This document shows positions 7,783-15,272 of a stretch of 39,943 bases of DNA, in pieces; within the stretch, counting starts at the first letter, position 1; the number at the start of each line of letters is the position of its first letter. The DNA is taken from contig JAOZUQ010000022.1 in assembly GCA_029938635.1 (NCBI GenBank), forward strand, positions 1-39,943. Direction: 5' to 3'. This stretch comes from Candidatus Aminicenantota bacterium. Its GTDB lineage: Bacteria > Acidobacteriota > Aminicenantia > UBA2199. Both the position numbers and the translations under genes were made by a program. The notes below the pieces were generated by a model. The model did no database searches. It worked only from the letters and a program-made list of their open reading frames with translations, and was not told the origin of the DNA.

Positions 7783-8664
7783 ATGAACATAAAAGCTAAG
7801 GCTGCTTTATTAACTGCTTGTCTTTTCTGGGCAGCTTCTTTCATAGCAACAAAAATCGCTTTAGCTTCGGTTCCTCCGATAACTGTAGTTTCTTTAAGAT
7901 TAATTATTTCCGCTATATGTTTTATTGTATGGATGTATATTCGGGGGGAGAAATTTAATATTTTCACAAGGTCAAATATCCTTCCGCTTCTTCTTTTGAG
8001 TTTGTTCGGGTCAGGGCTCCATTATGCAGTTCAGACAATTGGCCTGCAATATACTACTGCAGCTAAAGGTGGTATTTATGCTGTGACTGCACCGATTACG
8101 ATTATTATCATTGCTGCAGTTTTTCTCAAAGAGAAGATAACTATCCGTAAAGTTGCAGGTGTTATTATCGCTCTCCTCGGAGTTTTAATTGTGATGGGGT
8201 TTGATACGATAATTGAATTTAACCTTAGAGGAAATTTACTTGGAGATCTGTTAGTGCTGATAAGTATTGTCATGTGGGGGATCTTCACAGTGATGGGGAA
8301 AAGTATCACTTCAAAAATATCAGCATTAAAAATGACAGCAGCAATAACAATTATCGGAGCAATATATATGATCCCGGCAGGAATACTCGAGATGAGGTCA
8401 AAATCCTTTTCTCTTGTTTCAATCAATAGTGATGCATGGCTTTCTGTCCTTTTTCTCGGAATTACCTGTTCATTCCTTGCAACTCTCCTGTATGTTTACG
8501 CACTGACAACCAGTGAATCACAAAAGGTCGGTGTCTATCTTTATACGGTTCCGCCTATGACCCAGTTAATTGCATTTCTAGTGTTAAATGAAGCGGTCGG
8601 GATATCACTTCTTTTCGGTTCGGCCGTTGTAATATCCGGTTTGTATCTGACTGAAAAGGGATAA
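7783..8664 (+). CDS. EamA/DMT-family permease (RhaT-like)
   Basis: The protein has 293 residues and about ten hydrophobic segments arranged as two EamA repeats. The first repeat starts LLTACLFWAASFIATKIAL and includes the conserved P-rich loop and the LKEKIT linker. The second contains LLGDLLVLISIVMWGIFTVMGK and ends VYLYTVPPMTQLIAFLVLNEAVG, the usual EamA signature with two Pro and a Glu. Members export metabolites or amino acids or exchange nucleotide sugars across the inner membrane. The substrate here is unknown. It lies 5 bases downstream of the GNAT gene and converges on the PiT gene with a 75-base gap. Confidence 0.92.
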   Translation: MNIKAKAALLTACLFWAASFIATKIALASVPPITVVSLRLIISAICFIVWMYIRGEKFNIFTRSNILPLLLLSLFGSGLHYAVQTIGLQYTTAAKGGIYAVTAPITIIIIAAVFLKEKITIRKVAGVIIALLGVLIVMGFDTIIEFNLRGNLLGDLLVLISIVMWGIFTVMGKSITSKISALKMTAAITIIGAIYMIPAGILEMRSKSFSLVSINSDAWLSVLFLGITCSFLATLLYVYALTTSESQKVGVYLYTVPPMTQLIAFLVLNEAVGISLLFGSAVVISGLYLTEKG

Positions 8665-8739
8665 AAATATTTCATGAAATTCTGAGTAGAAGATTTATCA
8701 GGAAATGCTATCGGGATCTCACATGAAGTGGAGATCTGA

Positions 8740-9786
8740 TCAAAGAACTACTTTTTGCATAAATACATTTTGCATAAAAAATAACATTATAAAAGTTATC
8801 ACACCGGATAAAAAAGGTGTCAGGACCCATCCCATACCGATTTTCCCCATAATACCGAAATTAATGTTCTTCCCACCTTTTCCTATAGCAATACCGAGAA
8901 TTGCTCCAACAACTGCCTGAGAGCTCGATACAGGAACAAGAGGAAATGAGGGGAGTCCAAAAGAAATAAGGAGTGCTTGTAATCCTTCGGATGCAAAAAT
9001 AAAAAGCACCAGAGAGCTGGAAAGAACTACAATAAAAGCGTCGAGGGGAGAGATCCTGAATATATCCGAGCCGACTGTTGTCATAACCTTTTTTGAATAA
9101 GTAAAAACACCCAGGGAAATTGCAAGTGCCCCTAAAAAGAAAAGTATACTCGTATTAGACAAAGTGAATCCGGCAATATTAATACTTTTAAAAGGCGATA
9201 CGGGAACAAAAACCCCCATCACATTTGCAATATTATTGGCACCAAGACTATAAGAGCCGAAAGCCCCGACAAAAATAAGTCCGATCCGTGTATATTGATC
9301 GATCCTGATCATATGGATCTTCGATCTTCTGATATATATTATTAAAGCTTTATAAAGAACAAAACCGAAAATTGCAGCCAGTATCGGGCACAACACCCAT
9401 GTATAAACAATTTTAGTAAGAGTGGATATGTCTGTTTTGAATCCTGAAAAAAAATTCCAGCCTATGATAGCCCCTACTATTGCCTGCGAGGTGGAGACAG
9501 GGAGTTTTACCCTGGTCATTAAAAATACAGTTAATCCCGCGGCAAGAGCTACAGTGAAGGAGCCGGCGATTGCATTGACTGATCCAAGTTTTCCGAGAGT
9601 TTCGGATGCACCTGCACCTCCAATTACAGCACCCAGAATTACAAATATTGAGCAGATGATGGCTGCCCATTTGAATTTTAACATTTTGGTGGAAACAGCA
9701 GTCCCAAACACATTCGCTGCATCATTTGCACCAAGGGACCATCCGAGGAATAACCCGCTGGAAAGGAAGATCAGTATGGTATCCAT
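8740..9786 (-). CDS. Inorganic phosphate transporter, PiT family
   Basis: The protein has 348 residues, the length of the short bacterial PiT proteins. The two inverted halves each carry the family signature: GANDAANVFGTAVS (19-32) and GANNIANVMGVFV (182-194). Each half also has a P-V-S-x-SQA-x-VGAI motif (PVSTSQAIVGAI at about 96-107 and PVSSSQAVVGAI near 285). About ten membrane segments are visible. PiT carriers take up phosphate, usually as a metal-phosphate complex, with H+ or Na+. The gene follows the DUF47 gene by 7 bases, the standard PiT/PhoU-like pair, and is the last gene of the phosphate-themed cluster. Confidence 0.95.
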   Translation of the reverse strand: MDTILIFLSSGLFLGWSLGANDAANVFGTAVSTKMLKFKWAAIICSIFVILGAVIGGAGASETLGKLGSVNAIAGSFTVALAAGLTVFLMTRVKLPVSTSQAIVGAIIGWNFFSGFKTDISTLTKIVYTWVLCPILAAIFGFVLYKALIIYIRRSKIHMIRIDQYTRIGLIFVGAFGSYSLGANNIANVMGVFVPVSPFKSINIAGFTLSNTSILFFLGALAISLGVFTYSKKVMTTVGSDIFRISPLDAFIVVLSSSLVLFIFASEGLQALLISFGLPSFPLVPVSSSQAVVGAILGIAIGKGGKNINFGIMGKIGMGWVLTPFLSGVITFIMLFFMQNVFMQKVVL

Positions 9787-9793
9787 TACTGCT

Positions 9794-10441
9794 TTAGAAT
9801 GACCTTTTTATAACATAAACAGACAACCTGTCACATACTGCTTCAGCTTCATCTGATACTCTTGCCAGCCTTTCAACAAAATATCTCAATTGAACTTTCC
9901 AACTGAGAGTTTTTATTGCCTTTGAAGTAAATGACTTCCTCTTAAGATCTTCCTCTATTTTATCCGCCTCGTGTTCATAATAATGAACTTTATTTATATG
10001 ATCATTCACGATTGAGATCTCCCTGAAGAAAGCTCTTGAAGCAAGGACCATCTCATCAACCGTATTAACTGATAGTTGTGTTAATTCCTTAAATTCATCT
10101 TTCATGGAATCGGGGATCTCAGGCCTTTCAATATCGAATTGAAGCAGCACTTTTTTTATTGAATCCACTACATTGTCAGTAGTCTCCAGAAGTCCGAGAA
10201 CATCACCTCTTGATTCAGGAATAAGCATATGAGAATATAATTTATACTTGATTTCTCTTCTCATGACATCAGTATCACTTTCAAGTTTTCTTATATCTTT
10301 CAGGTCTGATTGGAATCGTTTGGTTTTACCATCAAGATAATTGTTCATCCCTGTTCGAAATACCAGAGCCGATCTTGATATATTATCCCAGAAAATATCA
10401 ATCTCACTAATTAAATTTTTTGCTTGTCCTAAAAATTTCAT
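9794..10441 (-). CDS. DUF47-family PhoU-like phosphate transport regulator
   Basis: The protein has 215 residues, almost all helical and charged. It has the pattern of the DUF47/TIGR00153 family, which is structurally related to PhoU: an N-terminal helix MKFLGQAKNLISEIDIFWDNIS, a central E-x2-TDNVVD-x-I region (about 82-95), and repeated heptads including EHEADKIEEDLKRK (about 156-169). Such proteins sit beside PiT transporters and are thought to modulate their activity. TAGGGG precedes the ATG. There are 7 bases to the PiT gene downstream and 32 bases to the SLC13 gene upstream. No DNA-binding motif is seen, so it is a cytoplasmic partner rather than a transcription factor. Confidence 0.92.
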   Translation of the reverse strand: MKFLGQAKNLISEIDIFWDNISRSALVFRTGMNNYLDGKTKRFQSDLKDIRKLESDTDVMRREIKYKLYSHMLIPESRGDVLGLLETTDNVVDSIKKVLLQFDIERPEIPDSMKDEFKELTQLSVNTVDEMVLASRAFFREISIVNDHINKVHYYEHEADKIEEDLKRKSFTSKAIKTLSWKVQLRYFVERLARVSDEAEAVCDRLSVYVIKRSF

Positions 10442-10473
10442 TTCAAACCCCTAATAAAAATCTTTTATTCCTA

Positions 10474-12075
10474 TTAAAAAATCCCAAGTCCATCAGGTGT
10501 AATATTTAACAGCCTGAAGTATGTCATAGCCATTATAATGCTTACACCCCAGGAAATAAACAACATTATGATCCCAAATTTAAATGTATCAGTAAGGCTG
10601 TAATGATCGGTCAGATATAATAATGCAGCCGGTTTGCTATTAAACGGCAGGGTATAGACATGTTCTATCAGAAAAGCTACAGGGAGTGCAAGGCTTATTA
10701 TTTCAAATCCGAATTTGTTAGCTACTCCAATGGCAATTGGGACGAATATCAATGTTCTCATTGTTTTTGATTGAAATATTAGCGAACTGAAGATCATGGT
10801 ACCGGTTAAGATAAGATACAATACCCAGAAAGGTGTGGAATTGCCGAATCCGAGATTATCAAATACCGCATTTATTGCTATTGATGGGAAATCTGTGGTT
10901 TTAAATCCTGCACCTAATGTATATGCACCTGCACTGAATAATAAAAGATGCCATGGAATATCAACATCCTCCCATTTTACAATACCGATCTTTGGAAGCA
11001 ATGCTATTATCGCACCTACAAATGCTACTGCAGTGGGGCTGACCCCATGGAACCTGTCAGTTACCCATAAAATGAGAATCCCGCTGAATATAATAATCGA
11101 TTTTATTTCATGAAAAGAGACAGGGCCCATTTTTTTCAGTTCAAGTTTGAGTTTTTCCATTCCTCCCTTGATTTTGGGAACTTTCTCATCGGGGCTGAGA
11201 GGAAAAACCAGTTTGATCCCGACCAGCCAGCCAATCAGCATAATTCCTAAAGCAACCGGAAAAGCAGCTGCCATCCAGTCGGAAAAGAAAATGTCACTTC
11301 CAATGGCTCCACCTATAAGTGAAGCTGCTATCAGATTAGCACCGGAACCTGTTACAAATCCTCCGGCAGCTATGTTGATCTGAAACAGATTCTGGAGGAC
11401 TATATTTCTGCCTGCATTATTTCTGTTCTTGCCGCCTGTAGCTCCATAAACTGCAGCAACAACCATGAAAATAGGGAGTAATATTGCGGCCTTAGCTGTG
11501 GTGGCAGAAATAAATAGAGACAGGACAATATTAATAACCATAAAACTAAGAATTATTGATGAGGCTTTTTTCCCGAATCTCAAGATGAACCAGAGGGCAA
11601 ATCTTTTTGCCACTCCGGTTGATACAAGCATACTTGCAAGTACAAATGAGAGAATATTCAGCCACATTACCTTGTGCCCGAGTTGTGCATATGCAACCTC
11701 CTCAGGCAATACTCCTGTAAGTACCAATGCAATGATCAATATCAAAGAAGTAAGATAGTTGGGGACTGCTTCAGTGATCCACAATATAATTGAAGCTGTG
11801 AATACAGCAAGCATTGCTATGTTCATTTTTGTAAAAGTTATGGATCCAACCTGATCAAATATTGACCTGGAGGCCTTTCCTAAAATTGAGGGGTCGATGT
11901 TCTGAAGGAAAGGAAACTTAATAAAGAACATTATAATTATAAAGGCAATTATTGCCAATGGCCCTCCTGATAAAGCTATCAACTTTTCGATCCTGGATTT
12001 CTCCTTATTTTGAAGCTTCTCCATACGGTAATGCTTCATATTAAGAAGATCGGAATTGTTCAAGTTAACATTCAT
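10474..12075 (-). CDS. SLC13/DASS-family anion transporter with altered SNT motifs
   Basis: The protein has 533 residues and at least eleven hydrophobic segments after a 30-residue charged N-terminus. The DASS/SLC13 architecture is visible: ITEAVPNYLTSLI (about 100-112), a first hairpin ending FISATTAKAAILLPI, GSGANLIAASLIGGA (about 243-257), and a second hairpin ending FQSKTMRTLIFVPI. In dicarboxylate carriers the two hairpins end in Ser-Asn-Thr; here they read S190-A191-T192 and S436-K437-T438. This suggests a different anion, possibly phosphate or sulfate given the neighbours (inference). It lies 32 bases upstream of the DUF47 gene and 45 bases downstream of the CYTH gene. GGGAG is 13 bases before the ATG, so an internal ATG (M13 or M18) is possible. 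Confidence 0.85.
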   Translation of the reverse strand: MNVNLNNSDLLNMKHYRMEKLQNKEKSRIEKLIALSGGPLAIIAFIIIMFFIKFPFLQNIDPSILGKASRSIFDQVGSITFTKMNIAMLAVFTASIILWITEAVPNYLTSLILIIALVLTGVLPEEVAYAQLGHKVMWLNILSFVLASMLVSTGVAKRFALWFILRFGKKASSIILSFMVINIVLSLFISATTAKAAILLPIFMVVAAVYGATGGKNRNNAGRNIVLQNLFQINIAAGGFVTGSGANLIAASLIGGAIGSDIFFSDWMAAAFPVALGIMLIGWLVGIKLVFPLSPDEKVPKIKGGMEKLKLELKKMGPVSFHEIKSIIIFSGILILWVTDRFHGVSPTAVAFVGAIIALLPKIGIVKWEDVDIPWHLLLFSAGAYTLGAGFKTTDFPSIAINAVFDNLGFGNSTPFWVLYLILTGTMIFSSLIFQSKTMRTLIFVPIAIGVANKFGFEIISLALPVAFLIEHVYTLPFNSKPAALLYLTDHYSLTDTFKFGIIMLFISWGVSIIMAMTYFRLLNITPDGLGIF

Positions 12076-12120
12076 TAGAAATATTCTCCCTGGAAAGGAT
12101 ATTTATAAAATACAAATTTT

Positions 12121-12585
12121 TTACCAGTTTTTAAAGGGGTGTTTAATAAGGTTTGAATTAAAATATCTTGGATCTCCGGTAACTTCTTCCCCGATCCATT
12201 CAGGAATTGCTATATCCTGATCTTCACTTTCGAGTTCAACTTCAGCAACTATCAGCCCTTCATTTTCCCCGAAAAATTCGTCAACTTCCCAGATCAGATT
12301 GCTGTATTCTATTTTATATCTGTTTTTTTCAATGATTGGTTTCTCACAAAGAGCATCAAGCATTTCATTTGCATCTGACACGGAGATTTCATATTCATAT
12401 TCCGCCCTGGTTGCTCCGATAGTTATCCCTTTTATAGTGAGGAATCCTTTGTTATCGATCGTTCTTACCCTTACTGTCCGCTCTTTTACAGTTGAGAGGT
12501 AACCCTGTCTGAATAAAACTCCGGTTGAATCCTTTCTCCAGTCCTCACCTTTAATTAGAAATTTTTTTTCTATTTCTTTTCCCAT
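12121..12585 (-). CDS. CYTH-domain triphosphate tunnel metalloenzyme
   Basis: The protein has 154 residues, the length of single-domain bacterial triphosphate tunnel enzymes. The hallmark ExExK is E4-I-E6-K-K8. Further tunnel residues are visible as R39-V-R41, K52, E63/E65, D102 in WEVDEFFGENEGL, and the acidic strand AEVELE (E115, E117, E119). CYTH proteins bind the triphosphate of PPPi, nucleoside triphosphates or thiamine triphosphate with a divalent metal; short members like this are often tripolyphosphatases. TAGGAG precedes the ATG and the gene begins 8 bases after the upstream gene's stop. Its place between phosphate carriers favours a role in tripolyphosphate or phosphate metabolism over cAMP synthesis (inference). 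Confidence 0.9.
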   Translation of the reverse strand: MGKEIEKKFLIKGEDWRKDSTGVLFRQGYLSTVKERTVRVRTIDNKGFLTIKGITIGATRAEYEYEISVSDANEMLDALCEKPIIEKNRYKIEYSNLIWEVDEFFGENEGLIVAEVELESEDQDIAIPEWIGEEVTGDPRYFNSNLIKHPFKNW

Positions 12586-12593
12586 GATGGCTC

Positions 12594-13211
12594 CTATTTC
12601 AAATAAAAATCTTTCGGAAGGGGTTCCATTCCGACGACCCTTTTTATTGCCATAAGATAGTTTACATTCTCGTATTCGTCAAGTGATGTCATCTCCATGG
12701 CTTTTAAAATATCTTCAATATTAACTGATTCTATATTTGCAGTCTGCATATGAGCCCCGTTTATATAGACATCTCCGATCTCTGCAATACAATTATTGAT
12801 AGTGAAGGCAAATCTTCTCTTGAAAACTTTAACAGCTGAAAGGTCCTGGTGAGAGAGGATGATCTCATTTAAAAACTGATCAAGTGTGTACTGATCTCTT
12901 GTCAATTCAGGTGTTGAAACTCCAAATGCCGGGAATACTTCATCTGCTAATGATGACCTTTCCATTGGGAAGCTCCCTTTCATCCTGGGATTCCATTGCT
13001 GCAATCCTTTCTCTTCCTTTACAAATACTTTTATATCCATAAGGTCATCCCTGACCTTTGTATTATTCTCATTATTTCCTGCTGACATTATATATATTTC
13101 AGAACTTTCCCTGATCTTATCGACCGGAGCTAACTTTCTCATTTTTTCCTCTACAATTCCGAAGCTCGAGGCAAATGTTCTGAATTCAAATCTTGGCTTT
13201 ATCTCACTCAT
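12594..13211 (-). CDS. Uncharacterised protein, probably a divergent CYTH-fold relative
   Basis: The protein has 205 residues, is soluble and has no signal. I do not recognise a named family by motif, but the layout follows the CYTH tunnel fold. It has a first strand RFEFRTF (7-13) where ExExK would be, a strand KVRDDLMDIKVF (52-63) like the R-x-R strand, and QQWNPRMKG (71-79). A late KRRFAFTINNCIAEIGDVYING (about 131-152) followed by QTANIESVN resembles the strands carrying the Arg/Asp/Glu residues in CYTH proteins. The first motif is E9-F-R11, not ExExK, so catalysis may be lost or altered. AGGAGAG precedes the ATG, and the canonical CYTH gene follows after 8 bases. Family assignment is an inference. 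Confidence 0.6.
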   Translation of the reverse strand: MSEIKPRFEFRTFASSFGIVEEKMRKLAPVDKIRESSEIYIMSAGNNENNTKVRDDLMDIKVFVKEEKGLQQWNPRMKGSFPMERSSLADEVFPAFGVSTPELTRDQYTLDQFLNEIILSHQDLSAVKVFKRRFAFTINNCIAEIGDVYINGAHMQTANIESVNIEDILKAMEMTSLDEYENVNYLMAIKRVVGMEPLPKDFYLK

Positions 13212-13236
13212 AACTCTCTCCTATTATTGAAATAAC

Positions 13237-13258
13237 GGGCCCCGTTGTGTCGGGGCCC
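13237..13258 (-). terminator. Strong GC hairpin after the porin gene (attenuator or partial terminator)
   Basis: A perfect 8-bp stem GGGCCCCG / CGGGGCCC with a 6-base loop lies 22 bases after the porin stop. In the minus-strand direction it is followed by GTTATTTC rather than a clean T-run. The next gene in the same direction starts 25 bases further on. This is the arrangement of an intercistronic stem that stops most transcripts or protects the porin mRNA. Confidence 0.6.
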
Positions 13259-13280
13259 ATTGAAAGGTTTATATTAAAAT

Positions 13281-14510
13281 CTAAAATGTAACTAAAAGTC
13301 TTACTGCGAAAACTGAGTAATCGAATCCGTCTACCGGAACGTCCCAGTCGCCGTCTGCATCTGCATATTTGTCATGATCAACTTTTGTATAGTTGAACAT
13401 GATCTTGTAATTAGGGTTCAGATACCAGCTAAGTCCTAATGTTAAGTTTTTACCTTCGCCGCCCTCAATATCATTTTCGAGGTCGTTAAGGTCAATCCAA
13501 CTGTATCTTGCAAGAAGTTCAACAGCACCCTTCTTTTTCTTAGGTATAACTCTTCCGAATTCACCCTGATCTGCATAATAAGGCATAGAGTCGCCTGTCA
13601 GGAAAAAACTTGCAAAAACATATCCGCCGCTGAGTCCATAATTCGGTTGTCCACTGTCTGCAAGTCTGGCAACATTTACTTTGATGTACTCACCCTGAAG
13701 ATGAAGTGAACCTAACTGAAGAACCGATTCAAGTCCGATCATTCCGCTATGGTCAATATCTTTAACTTTGCCAGTGCTTAAGAATCTGATCTTTGAGATC
13801 TTTGATTCATCATAACCTCTGAAACGCATTTTTTCTGTAAATGCATCAGTTGTCTGGTAGGCATATGCTACACCAAGGTGAAAAATTTTATTATCCTTAT
13901 AGAGAGGTGCAATTGTAGCTCTTCCGACCAGGCTGTATCCTTCATCTGAATTTTCACCCTCTTTCTCATCAATATCCCCAGGTTCCTGACCGAAGATACC
14001 ACCAGCTAACTGCCAGTTCTTTCCCCACTTGTACATGCCGATACCGATCCTTCTTCCCGGAGGAAAAGCATTGGGTAATGCCCTTTCGATAAATGAAACA
14101 TATCTTGATGATGTGACCTCTTCAAGACTGAAAGGTGATCTGAAATTTCCAACTTTTAAGATGAAATTGTTTTTTTTGTAACCCATATAAGCATCTTTAA
14201 TGTCAACCTCATTTCCAGCAAAATCAAAATCGATCTCTGCTATAAAGTTAGTCCATAAAGTTGTTTTAAGGGCAAATCTCATCCTTCTGATCTCACTACC
14301 ACTGTGAAGATCTATTACGCTTTCATCTTCGGTATACATCGCTGCATCAAGGTAGAGTCTTGCATCAAGCTGATAAGAGAATTTACCATCTTTTGAACCA
14401 AACTTAAGAATTCCATCATCTGTGGTAATCTTTCCATCTTCAGCATTTAATGCGGTAAAACTGAATAAAACAAATAAAACCATGAATAAAGTAAATAAAC
14501 TTTTTTTCAT
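13281..14510 (-). CDS. Phosphate-selective porin O/P (OprO/OprP-type)
   Basis: I place the start at the ATG at 14510, which has AAAGGAGG at ideal spacing and gives a signal peptide (MKKSLFTLFMVLFVLFSFTALNA); the frame extends 30 codons further up without support. The product has 409 residues. It shows the porin O/P pattern: GILKFGSKDGKFSYQLDARLYLDAAMY, then EIRRMRFALKTTLWTNFIAEIDFDFAGNEVDIKDAYMGY, NFILKVGNFRSPFSLEE, and RRIGIGMYKWGKNWQLAGGIFG, ending with the barrel signal VRLLVTF. Such porins pass anions across the outer membrane; phosphate or polyphosphate selectivity is known for OprP and OprO only. The gene heads the phosphate cluster and has a promoter with a palindromic spacer. Confidence 0.9.
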   Translation of the reverse strand: MKKSLFTLFMVLFVLFSFTALNAEDGKITTDDGILKFGSKDGKFSYQLDARLYLDAAMYTEDESVIDLHSGSEIRRMRFALKTTLWTNFIAEIDFDFAGNEVDIKDAYMGYKKNNFILKVGNFRSPFSLEEVTSSRYVSFIERALPNAFPPGRRIGIGMYKWGKNWQLAGGIFGQEPGDIDEKEGENSDEGYSLVGRATIAPLYKDNKIFHLGVAYAYQTTDAFTEKMRFRGYDESKISKIRFLSTGKVKDIDHSGMIGLESVLQLGSLHLQGEYIKVNVARLADSGQPNYGLSGGYVFASFFLTGDSMPYYADQGEFGRVIPKKKKGAVELLARYSWIDLNDLENDIEGGEGKNLTLGLSWYLNPNYKIMFNYTKVDHDKYADADGDWDVPVDGFDYSVFAVRLLVTF

Positions 14511-14533
14511 AAGTTCCTCCTTTTTAATATTTA

Positions 14534-14562
14534 ATCCTAGGGTATCTAATATACCCTGACAA
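14534..14562 (-). promoter_or_regulatory. Porin promoter whose 17-bp spacer is an inverted repeat
   Basis: On the minus strand the -35 is TTGTCA (14557-14562), the spacer is exactly 17 bp (14540-14556), and the -10 is TAGGAT (14534-14539). The spacer reads GGGTATATTAGATACCC, an inverted repeat of GGGTAT / ATACCC around ATTAG; with one more base each side the dyad is 19 bp. Transcription would start near 14527, followed by a short leader and AAAGGAGG. A regulator bound on the spacer would control the promoter. Confidence 0.55.
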
Positions 14563-14621
14563 TAGGGGGAGTCCCTGATTCTTTTGTAGGTGAATTCCAC
14601 TACATAAAAGGTCAGATGATT

Positions 14622-15272
14622 TTATTGTGTCTGAAAAAAATCGATGGCAAATTGTCTGAGTTCCGAAGCGGTGTTCAAATTCAGTTTTCTCTTGATCCTG
14701 GAATAATATGTTTCAATAGTTTTAACACTGACAAAAAGTTTATCCGCTATTTGATGTGGTTTAAGCCCCTTAGCAATATACCTGAATGCTTCAAATTCTC
14801 TGTCACTAAGTTTTTCAATTGGAGAATTATCAGTGTTGTCCGTATTCCCTGAAAATTGCTTCAACATTTTTTCCGACATTTCGCTGCTTAAATAAATTTT
14901 CCCCGAAAGTATTTTTTTTATTGCTTCGATCACAAGTGATGAGGGTTCATGTTTTTGAAGGTAACCCATCGCCCCCGATTTTATAGCTCTTTCCGCATAA
15001 AATTTTTCAGGATGCATGGACAGAATAAGAATCGGGATATCTTTGAATTTCTTACGGATCTCTCTGGTTAGCTCCAGTCCGTTCATTCCACTAAGTGATA
15101 TGTCGATAACTGCCAGATCTGGTGAGATCTCAGAAAGTTTTTTTAATGCTTCAGGGCCACTTTCAGCTTCAGCAATTACATAAAGATTATTCTGGTTATT
15201 AATTATCTGGGAAATACCTTCCCTCATGATAGGGTGGTCATCGACGATCAATATTGATTTTTTTTTATCCAT
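14622..15272 (-). CDS. NarL/FixJ-type response regulator (REC + LuxR HTH)
   Basis: The protein has 216 residues. Receiver domain: acidic pair D11-D12, phospho-acceptor D57 (AVIDISL), S85 in ILSM, and K107 in YLQKHEP. The C-terminal LuxR-type helix-turn-helix covers about 153-214, with LSDREFEAFRYIAKGLKPHQIADKLFVSVKTIETYYSRI showing the recognition helix residues V-K-T-I-E-T-Y. Its ATG overlaps the histidine kinase stop by 8 bases, so the pair is co-translated. Phosphorylation should dimerise it on an inverted repeat; the palindromic porin promoter about 70 bases downstream is a candidate target (inference). Confidence 0.95.
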   Translation of the reverse strand: MDKKKSILIVDDHPIMREGISQIINNQNNLYVIAEAESGPEALKKLSEISPDLAVIDISLSGMNGLELTREIRKKFKDIPILILSMHPEKFYAERAIKSGAMGYLQKHEPSSLVIEAIKKILSGKIYLSSEMSEKMLKQFSGNTDNTDNSPIEKLSDREFEAFRYIAKGLKPHQIADKLFVSVKTIETYYSRIKRKLNLNTASELRQFAIDFFQTQ

